Below are positions 22,727 through 27,374 of a stretch of DNA of 27,374 nt, piece after piece. The translations under genes were made by a program, and so were the position numbers. The notes beneath the pieces are model-generated. The model made no database searches. It saw only the letters and a list, made by a program, of their open reading frames with translations, and was not told where the DNA came from. The first letter of the stretch is position 1. Each line of letters opens with the position of its first letter. Source of the DNA: a virus; IMG/VR virus record IMGVR_UViG_3300005511_000061, positions 1-27,374 of that record; one strand, given 5' to 3'.

Positions 22727-23389
22727 ATGGCAGAAGCTCCCAACAGAATCGCCGAATGGCGCAAGAAAAGAGGCTTAACGCAGCAGCAACTTGCTGACGC
22801 GATCGGGTCTCATTGGATTACGGTATCCAAGCTTGAGCGGGGAAAGATCCAGTTCACTCACGAATGGGCCGACAAAATCGGGGAGGCACTACGGGTTGTC
22901 ACACCTCGCCTCACCTATTCCGACGACAAAAAAGCAATCATCTACGTTCAGAGCATCATCAAGGATGGGGAGGGCCACGCTCTTAAGTCCGAAGACGATC
23001 TTCCACTTGAAATCCGAACCCATTTGCGTGCCGGCGTCGAGGACTACTGGTGCTTGGTCGGAGATGACTCGCTGTATCCGGTATTTAGGTTTGGTGACGT
23101 GATCCTGCTGTCCGTATGCTCCGGAATAGACGACGATCCGTATGAAAACTATTTGGGTTCGCTTTGCCTGATAAGGCCGAAAGGTATCGAGAGGCACATA
23201 ATCGCGATCTTGGATCGGGCGCGCGCGAAGGGCAAATTTACAGCTAAGCCCCTCAACGGCCCACCAATCAAGGACTTTGAAATTGAAATTCTTGCCGTTG
23301 TTCGCCAGGCATTTTTCGCCCCCAAGCTAACACGTGAGCTCGTAAAAGAGTTGGAGCATGCGCTCAAACATAGCCGATCGGCTAAATAG
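22727..23389 (+). CDS. CI-like phage repressor (XRE HTH plus S24-like C-terminal domain)
   Basis: 220 aa. Residues 6-58 are a XRE helix-turn-helix: NRIAEWRKKRGLTQQQLADA, then IGSHWITVSKLERGK. Residues 105-175 resemble the LexA/CI S24 domain: DYWCLVGDDSLYPVFRFGDV with candidate Ser115, followed by GSLCLIRPKGIERHIIAIL. The general-base Lys expected about 40 residues later is not evident (H157 is nearest), and no Ala-Gly cleavage site stands at the usual distance, so self-cleavage is doubtful. Four matching operators surround the gene, and its own last codons are part of operator 3. The ribosome site is weak (GAAG). It would hold both the early operon and the xis/int operon off. Confidence 0.85.
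   Translation: MAEAPNRIAEWRKKRGLTQQQLADAIGSHWITVSKLERGKIQFTHEWADKIGEALRVVTPRLTYSDDKKAIIYVQSIIKDGEGHALKSEDDLPLEIRTHLRAGVEDYWCLVGDDSLYPVFRFGDVILLSVCSGIDDDPYENYLGSLCLIRPKGIERHIIAILDRARAKGKFTAKPLNGPPIKDFEIEILAVVRQAFFAPKLTRELVKELEHALKHSRSAK
23370..23385. promoter_or_regulatory. Repressor operator 3, within the cI 3' end
   Basis: ATAGCCGATCGGCTAA, one base from operator 1. It encodes the last sense codons of the repressor (HSRSAK). Its centre is 33 bp from operator 4, about three helical turns, allowing side-by-side binding. Confidence 0.7.
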
Positions 23390-23392
23390 AGA

Positions 23393-23421
23393 TAGACATA
23401 GCATAGCCGACCGGCTATATT
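23393..23421 (+). promoter_or_regulatory. Rightward promoter for the unknown-xis-int operon
   Basis: TAGACA (23393-23398), exactly 17 bases, then TATATT (23416-23421): each element is one base from consensus. Operator 4 covers the spacer and part of the -10, so this is a strong CI-repressible promoter. Predicted start near 23428. Confidence 0.7.
23403..23418. promoter_or_regulatory. Repressor operator 4
   Basis: ATAGCCGACCGGCTAT, one base from operator 1, directly in the promoter of the rightward operon. Confidence 0.75.
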
Positions 23422-23451
23422 TCTCCTCGTCATCAACTGACGGGGCCAACG

Positions 23452-23754
23452 ATGTTTATCTCACCAAACGACCGCCTACCCACTTTCCCTGAAATCAAGG
23501 CCTTCGATCCCGCCACCGCTTGGGATCGCCTGACACCCGCTCAGCAGCGCCAGATCGGCATCCTCGCCGTCCAGCTCGGCGTCGTCGGTGGCGTTCTCAG
23601 CTATGAGCACTCGCACCTGACCAAAGCCGAGGCCGGCAAGGTCAGCGTGATGGAGTCCGATCTTCTGACGGGCTTCACCGAGGCAATCGAACCGCTCTGG
23701 GGCCAGCTCTATGGCTGGACGCTCGATCAGCCGGAAATGCGGAGGGCTGCGTAA
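23452..23754 (+). CDS. Unknown protein, first gene of the CI-controlled rightward operon (100 aa)
   Basis: 100 aa, ATG with a weak GGGG ribosome site. Predicted helical and soluble: FDPATAWDRLTPAQQRQIGI / LAVQLGVVGGVLSYEHSHLT, then VMESDLLTGFTEAIEPLWGQ. No known domain. It is preceded by operators 3 and 4 and a strong promoter, so it is expected to be induced when repression fails. It is coupled to the next gene by a TAATG overlap. Confidence 0.6.
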   Translation: MFISPNDRLPTFPEIKAFDPATAWDRLTPAQQRQIGILAVQLGVVGGVLSYEHSHLTKAEAGKVSVMESDLLTGFTEAIEPLWGQLYGWTLDQPEMRRAA

Positions 23755-24377
23755 TGGCAACCGCAATGCAAACGGCGCCGGCCAGCGTCATCAACTTCGC
23801 CTGCCCGACCGCAGAGCCCATTCTCGAAAAGCTGATCGCCGACTTCCAAGCGGCCGGCCGCGAACTTAAGGCGGCTCTCGATGCCCAGGACAAAGTCGGC
23901 GAGCCGCCCAGCCTCAAGGTAAAAATCTACGGTGGCGAGAGCGAGGAGGTGCGCCTCAAGCGGGGCGACCTTCCCGAGCAAGTCATCCCTGGAGGCTCTT
24001 GGTACTATCGCAGCCTGGAAGACATCGAGCGCGACCATCGCCAGAGCATGGAAGAGGCTACGACAGACGAGCAACGCACGGCCGTCCAAGCGAAAATTGA
24101 TGAACTCCTCGCCGAATACCGCCGGCAGGAGCAGGCGCACGAGCGGTCGATCCCCAAGGGCTGCCGTGCCGCAGCGCGACGCGTCGAGAAGGCGCACCGC
24201 AGGCTCAGCAGGGCTGAGCTCGCCATCATCAACTATCGCCCGACTGACACGGCCGAAGCGATCGAACTGGTGACGTTAGCCGGCGACACCGATCGTAACT
24301 CGCTGTTTGCGCCGGACGAGACCGAACTTCGCCACATGATGGCGAATGCCGCCGCTGTGCTGCGATCGCAAGCCTGA
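23754..24377 (+). CDS. Unknown protein with central coiled coil (207 aa)
   Basis: 207 aa, ATG sharing one base with the previous stop. N-terminal helix (TAEPILEKLIADFQAAGREL), strand pair (LKVKIYGGESEEVRLKRGDL), then SWYYRSLEDIERDHRQSMEE and a long charged helix (QAKIDELLAEYRRQEQAHER; CRAAARRVEKAHRRLSRAEL). The C-terminus holds short helices. No catalytic motif seen. Part of a five-gene unknown set between cI and xis/int. Confidence 0.6.
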   Translation: MATAMQTAPASVINFACPTAEPILEKLIADFQAAGRELKAALDAQDKVGEPPSLKVKIYGGESEEVRLKRGDLPEQVIPGGSWYYRSLEDIERDHRQSMEEATTDEQRTAVQAKIDELLAEYRRQEQAHERSIPKGCRAAARRVEKAHRRLSRAELAIINYRPTDTAEAIELVTLAGDTDRNSLFAPDETELRHMMANAAAVLRSQA

Positions 24378-24393
24378 ACTGAGGGAGCAAACC

Positions 24394-25188
24394 ATGTTGC
24401 AGATCTCGACCACCAAACCTGCGACCGTCCGCGGCAAGGGAAAACCGCCGCCGGCCTCGAAGAAAAACGGAGCGAAGAGCCCTCCCATTATCGTGGCAGG
24501 AGTCCCGCCCCATCCGATCTATGGCACGCTCGAGATGGGAGATGACACCCTCCTGCGACAACCGGTCTTCATGCTCAACCATTGGCATAAGAAGGCCATC
24601 GACTTGCAGAACCAGTTTATCGAGGAGCATTCGATGGAGGCTGCTGACACCAGCCTCTACTATGCCGTCTGTTACCAAGCGGCGTGGGACGTCTTGAATG
24701 CGGCCTTCGTCGTGAAACTGAACAATGGTCGTGACGTTGCCGCCCTTCTCCAAATGATCGAGCGGCAATCCAGCGACAGCGGGGACTTCGAATGGCTCGA
24801 GTTGGAACAGATGCAGCGTTTCGCCGCTAGCGCCATGAAGGCTACGGCGCCGGAGCAACCGAAAAAGCGCCTAGGGCCGTTGGCGCGAGGTCGAAAGCTT
24901 ACCCGAGCCGGGCTGCTCTTCCGCTATCAGTCGTTCCTTGCTCAGGAGCTGGCGACCATCGGCTACGAGCTCTACGGTAATCCCCAATGGGCACTTTCGA
25001 ACATCCCCTTCGATGACGCAGTAACGAAACGTTGCAACGCCGACTTCAAGGACGGCAAGTTTCGACCGCGCCGACGCAGCCGCCGCAAGGATGATCCGTT
25101 TCTCGACGCTGGGAAACTCACTGCCCGCGCGCGTTCGGTTCTTGGCGCGTTGAAGATCGACAGCCAGACGGCCGAGGAGAGAACGTGA
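24394..25188 (+). CDS. Unknown protein with basic C-terminus (264 aa)
   Basis: 264 aa from the ATG at 24394, preceded by GGGAG; an upstream in-frame ATG at 24346 lies inside the previous gene and has no such site. The basic Pro-rich N-terminus (RGKGKPPPASKKNGAKSPP) looks disordered. The middle is helical with many aromatic and His residues (RQPVFMLNHWHKKAIDLQNQ; SLYYAVCYQAAWDVLNAAFV). The C-terminal 100 residues are strongly basic (KFRPRRRSRRKDD), suggesting nucleic-acid contact. Unrecognised; a DNA-associated role is only inference. Confidence 0.6.
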   Translation: MLQISTTKPATVRGKGKPPPASKKNGAKSPPIIVAGVPPHPIYGTLEMGDDTLLRQPVFMLNHWHKKAIDLQNQFIEEHSMEAADTSLYYAVCYQAAWDVLNAAFVVKLNNGRDVAALLQMIERQSSDSGDFEWLELEQMQRFAASAMKATAPEQPKKRLGPLARGRKLTRAGLLFRYQSFLAQELATIGYELYGNPQWALSNIPFDDAVTKRCNADFKDGKFRPRRRSRRKDDPFLDAGKLTARARSVLGALKIDSQTAEERT

Positions 25189-25523
25189 TCTCTGAGATTC
25201 CGATGTCACCGCCCTCCGATGACATCGGATCCCAGGCGGACGTGACGGCTCTGGCCCCGGGCCAGTCGCGTCCGCCAATCATTCGGCGCGACGTCATCAA
25301 GGAGCTGCAAGAGCTTCGAGACACGGTCGCGCTGCTCACCCTCAACCTTGCAGCCGCGGAGAAGACCCGCGATGCGGCCCTGACGAATGCCGCTCGATCG
25401 GCTGCTCAGGCCGACCGGTTTGAGCGTGCAGAGCGCCAGAGGACGATCGAGCTCGATGGTTGGCGAGCGCTAGCCGAGCAATATGCGGCGGTAGTTCAAA
25501 CGATGAGGAGAGCGTCGGCATGA
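25185..25523 (+). CDS. Unknown coiled-coil protein (112 aa)
   Basis: 112 aa, GTG start overlapping the previous stop as GTGA. Disordered first 35 residues (MSPPSDDIGSQADVTALAPG), then a continuous amphipathic helix from about 37 to 110 (ELQELRDTVALLTLNLAAAE, QADRFERAERQRTIELDGWR). Likely a dimeric coiled coil. It is coupled to the small membrane protein that follows, so the two may work together. Confidence 0.55.
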   Translation: MISEIPMSPPSDDIGSQADVTALAPGQSRPPIIRRDVIKELQELRDTVALLTLNLAAAEKTRDAALTNAARSAAQADRFERAERQRTIELDGWRALAEQYAAVVQTMRRASA

Positions 25524-25693
25524 GCGACTCTACCAAGGACGATCCAATCCACGACAAGCTCGATATCCTGACCCATTCCATGATGGAAAGCAGGGCAGAA
25601 AACACGCTGCACCGCGGTGCCGTCATCAGAACTCAATGGATCGCCTGCGCAGTTGTCGTGCTCGTCGTCCTGGTTACCGCGATTGCTTGGTGA
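25520..25693 (+). CDS. Small tail-anchored membrane protein (57 aa)
   Basis: 57 aa from the ATG at 25520, which overlaps the previous stop as ATGA; upstream in-frame starts lie within the previous gene. A soluble acidic N-terminus (SDSTKDDPIHDKLDILTHSM) is followed by a single membrane segment at residues 40-57 (WIACAVVVLVVLVTAIAW) at the very C-terminus. A basic residue just before it (R37) fits a cytoplasmic N-terminus. With the preceding coiled-coil protein it could form a membrane-linked complex. Function unknown. Confidence 0.6.
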   Translation: MSDSTKDDPIHDKLDILTHSMMESRAENTLHRGAVIRTQWIACAVVVLVVLVTAIAW

Positions 25694-25717
25694 CAGCAAA
25701 GCTTTCAGGAGGGCGGC

Positions 25718-26146
25718 ATGAGCCGCGACAAGCTAATCCGGGTCAAATCCCGGCCCGACCCGGGTCAGTGGGGGGACGATGAAGTTATCACCCTGCTGGA
25801 AGCGACCGCCCTGTTCTTCCCAGATGGCCCCCTCACCTTGTCGTCGCTTCGTAGCGCGGTCGCCTCAGGCACCCTTGAAATCGCGCGCGTGGCAGGCAAG
25901 GATTTGACGACACCTCGCGCCATCCGAAAGCTGGTTAAACCCACATGCCGGGCCGTAAAGCCAAGCCCCCTCGCCTCTGGTTCAGAGAAGACGAAGGCGT
26001 CTGGGTCATCCTCGACCGAGGAAAGCAAATCCGCACAGGTTGCGGCCGAGACGACCTTGAAGGCGCTTCGAAAGCGCTCGAAAGCTACATCGGCGGAAAG
26101 CACGCAACTACCGTCGGCGCGACCGACCCTCGTGTCCTCGCGATAG
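25718..26146 (+). CDS. Excisionase-like winged-HTH protein overlapping the integrase
   Basis: 142 aa, ATG with AGGAGG close upstream. Residues 22-75 match the excisionase/AlpA plan: EVITLLEATALFFPDGPLTL, SSLRSAVASGTLEIARVAGK, DLTTPRAIRKLV. This is the usual 'L-x-E-A-A-x-x-F ... L-R-x-A-V-x-x-G-x-L-x-x-x-R-x-A-G-K-x-x-x-T' signature found just before integrases in Hyphomicrobiales prophages. The last 65 residues are Ser/Thr/Lys-rich and are read in another frame from the integrase N-terminal region (202-base overlap). Expected role: directing the recombinase to excision. Confidence 0.7.
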   Translation: MSRDKLIRVKSRPDPGQWGDDEVITLLEATALFFPDGPLTLSSLRSAVASGTLEIARVAGKDLTTPRAIRKLVKPTCRAVKPSPLASGSEKTKASGSSSTEESKSAQVAAETTLKALRKRSKATSAESTQLPSARPTLVSSR

Positions 26147-27201
26147 CGGACGTTCTCACGTTTTACGAAACGAGGAAGCGGCCCAAGGGCAACGACCCGC
26201 GCGCGATGGAGCAGCATGAGTTGCTTCTGATCCGCCTGCTCGATCTCAACGCCTTCTTCGGCATGAAGGTCGTTGGTGACATCAAGGCCCAGTTCTGCCG
26301 CGACTTCGTCGACTGGTCGACCGGCGCGGAGAACGACAACAACAAGCGCGCTGGCATCGCGCCGCGCAGTACCGCCGTCTCGGACCAGACTGCGCGCCGA
26401 CGGCTTGAAGATCTGCGCGCCGCCCTCAATGCCTACCATGCCGAGCACGTGCTCAACTTCGTGCCTAAGATCATCCTTCCGGAGAAGGCTGAAGGCCGGC
26501 AGCGCTGGCTGACGCGCAACGAGGCCGCTCGGTTACTCGGCGCAGCCCTCGGTTATGTCTGGGACTCGGAGGAAGGCACCTGGAAGCGCGAGGGCGGGCG
26601 CCTGGTGCGACAGCCGCGCTGGGTCATCAACCGGCGCCGGCCGGCCGCGCGCTTCATCCTAGTGGGTCTCTACTCCGCCAGGCGTGAGGAGACGATCCGG
26701 CGCACGCAATGGCTGGCGACCACAACGCACCCCTGGATGAATCTGGGCGCGATGGTCTACCAGGGCCGTGGGACCGAGGAGCGCAAAACTAAGAAACGCC
26801 GGCCGCCGGCAAAAATCGCAAACCGGCTGCGGCCGCATTTGGTGCGTTGGCGGAAGCTCGATGCGCAGCGCTCCGCGGAACTGCGCGCGGCCGGCGTGAT
26901 GAAGGTCGGCGAGGAGATCCGTTTCGTCGTCAACCGCATGCACGACGGCAAACCGCTCGCCGGCAAGATCCGCTCAGCGTGGGAAGGAATTCTGGAGGAC
27001 GCCGGCCTCGGCGAGGACGTCGTGCGCCACTCGTTGCGCCACACCGCGGCGACCTGGCTGATGCAGCAAGGCACCGACCGCTGGCAGGCCGCAGGCTGGC
27101 TCGGCATGACGTTGGAGCAGCTGGAGAACGGGTACGGGCACCATCACCCGGATTTTCAGGAGGAGGCAGCGGAGGCGTTTGGCGGGCAACGCAAGCTCTG
27201 A
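25945..27201 (+). CDS. int: Tyrosine-type site-specific integrase
   Basis: 418 aa. Residues 1-60 form an arm-type N-terminal region, 62-175 the core-binding SAM-like domain (LAIADVLTFYETRKRPKG; RRRLEDLRAALNAYHAEHVL), and 185-410 the catalytic domain. Likely active residues: Arg247 in LYSARREETI, Lys in ERKTKKRRPP (about 281-284), His362 and Arg365 in RHSLRHTAATWL, Trp385 in AAGWLGM in place of the second His, and nucleophile Tyr397 in LENGYGHHHP. The catalytic set seems complete. The start lacks a clear ribosome site and lies within xis. The gene is at the phage end, so attachment DNA is expected just beyond 27201; none was identified. Confidence 0.9.
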   Translation: MPGRKAKPPRLWFREDEGVWVILDRGKQIRTGCGRDDLEGASKALESYIGGKHATTVGATDPRVLAIADVLTFYETRKRPKGNDPRAMEQHELLLIRLLDLNAFFGMKVVGDIKAQFCRDFVDWSTGAENDNNKRAGIAPRSTAVSDQTARRRLEDLRAALNAYHAEHVLNFVPKIILPEKAEGRQRWLTRNEAARLLGAALGYVWDSEEGTWKREGGRLVRQPRWVINRRRPAARFILVGLYSARREETIRRTQWLATTTHPWMNLGAMVYQGRGTEERKTKKRRPPAKIANRLRPHLVRWRKLDAQRSAELRAAGVMKVGEEIRFVVNRMHDGKPLAGKIRSAWEGILEDAGLGEDVVRHSLRHTAATWLMQQGTDRWQAAGWLGMTLEQLENGYGHHHPDFQEEAAEAFGGQRKL

Positions 27202-27303
27202 CGCGCTAGTCAGATTGTCCCCGCCCGAAGATGGCCATGCAGGAAGATTCAAGCGGCAAGTGCTTGATTTATCTAGCCTGGATGAAACGATGAAAAAAAT
27301 ACG

Positions 27304-27332
27304 TAGACAATGTCGTTACGGTTCCCTATAAG
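27304..27332 (+). promoter_or_regulatory. Strong promoter downstream of the integrase
   Basis: TAGACA, 17 bases, TATAAG: each element is one base from consensus. Start expected near 27339, about 19 bases before the ATG at 27358. No repressor operator overlaps it, so it is probably active in the lysogen. Confidence 0.5.
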
Positions 27333-27357
27333 CGCGTGGGCTGAGAAAGGTACCTTA

Positions 27358-27374
27358 TGACGACCGAAGACGAC
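27358..27374 (+). CDS. Start of an unidentified gene (first codons only)
   Basis: ATG with GAAAGG ten bases upstream and a good promoter in front; the visible codons read MTTED. Too short to identify. It may be the first host gene after the prophage or a constitutive prophage gene outside the repressor circuit. Confidence 0.35.

Noticed and set aside
25738-25770. Clustered CCGGGTCA / GACCCGGG repeats at the start of the excisionase gene
   Set aside because: Short GC-rich repeats within coding sequence without regular spacing; could be Xis/Int arm sites, but too weak to claim.
1-27374. Search for tRNA genes, CRISPR arrays, insertion sequences and a lysis cassette
   Set aside because: No cloverleaf-like segment, regularly spaced direct repeats, transposase motif, or holin/endolysin pair was recognised by eye.

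Overview
The window is most of a temperate, P22/podovirus-like prophage. The host is most likely a GC-rich alphaproteobacterium, probably Hyphomicrobiales (Bradyrhizobium/Rhodopseudomonas/Bosea-like). The host guess rests on base composition and the feel of the small accessory proteins, not on a database match. The left edge cuts a tail-fibre gene. The right edge lies just past the integrase, at the first codons of another gene. No tRNA, rRNA, IS element or CRISPR array was seen, and no lysis cassette was recognised; lysis genes may lie to the left.

Layout. (1) 1-17120, almost all on the minus strand: the late morphogenesis block. Read leftward it runs small terminase, large terminase, portal, a small conserved protein, scaffold, major capsid, two small head proteins, two related structural proteins, head-tail adaptor, beta-propeller-type tail hub, GNAT-like protein, S74-type protein, virion lysozyme, probable ejection protein and tail fibre. 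Most junctions overlap by 1 or 4 nt (TAATG, TGATG, ATGA, GTGA), so the block is translated as a coupled operon. (2) 17120-19079: a lower-GC island of three plus-strand genes (an unknown 133-aa protein, a three-helix membrane protein and a Cys/His HNH-like protein) plus a tiny minus-strand gene. It looks like a moron (lysogenic-conversion) insert. (3) 19278-22621, minus strand: the early operon. From the right it encodes a Cro-like regulator, several small unknown proteins, a winged-helix protein that looks like a replication initiator and carries iteron-like DNA inside its gene, a LuxR-type HTH protein and a NusG-N-domain protein. (4) 22727-27201, plus strand: CI-like repressor, five unknown genes, an excisionase-like protein and a tyrosine integrase.

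How it fits together. The repressor gene is bracketed by four copies of the palindrome ATAGCCGATCGGCTAT. Two lie in the cro/cI intergenic region and two lie at the cI 3' end, over the promoter of the xis/int operon. The leftward promoter has its operator exactly between -35 and -10, and the Cro-like start codon lies about where transcription should begin, so that mRNA is probably leaderless. The early operon ends with a DNA-binding activator-like protein and an NGN-only antiterminator-like protein, placed to turn on the late block across the oppositely oriented moron island. The observations most worth testing are the three-frame iteron array in the initiator gene, the four-operator repressor circuit, and the NusG-like/hairpin antitermination idea.
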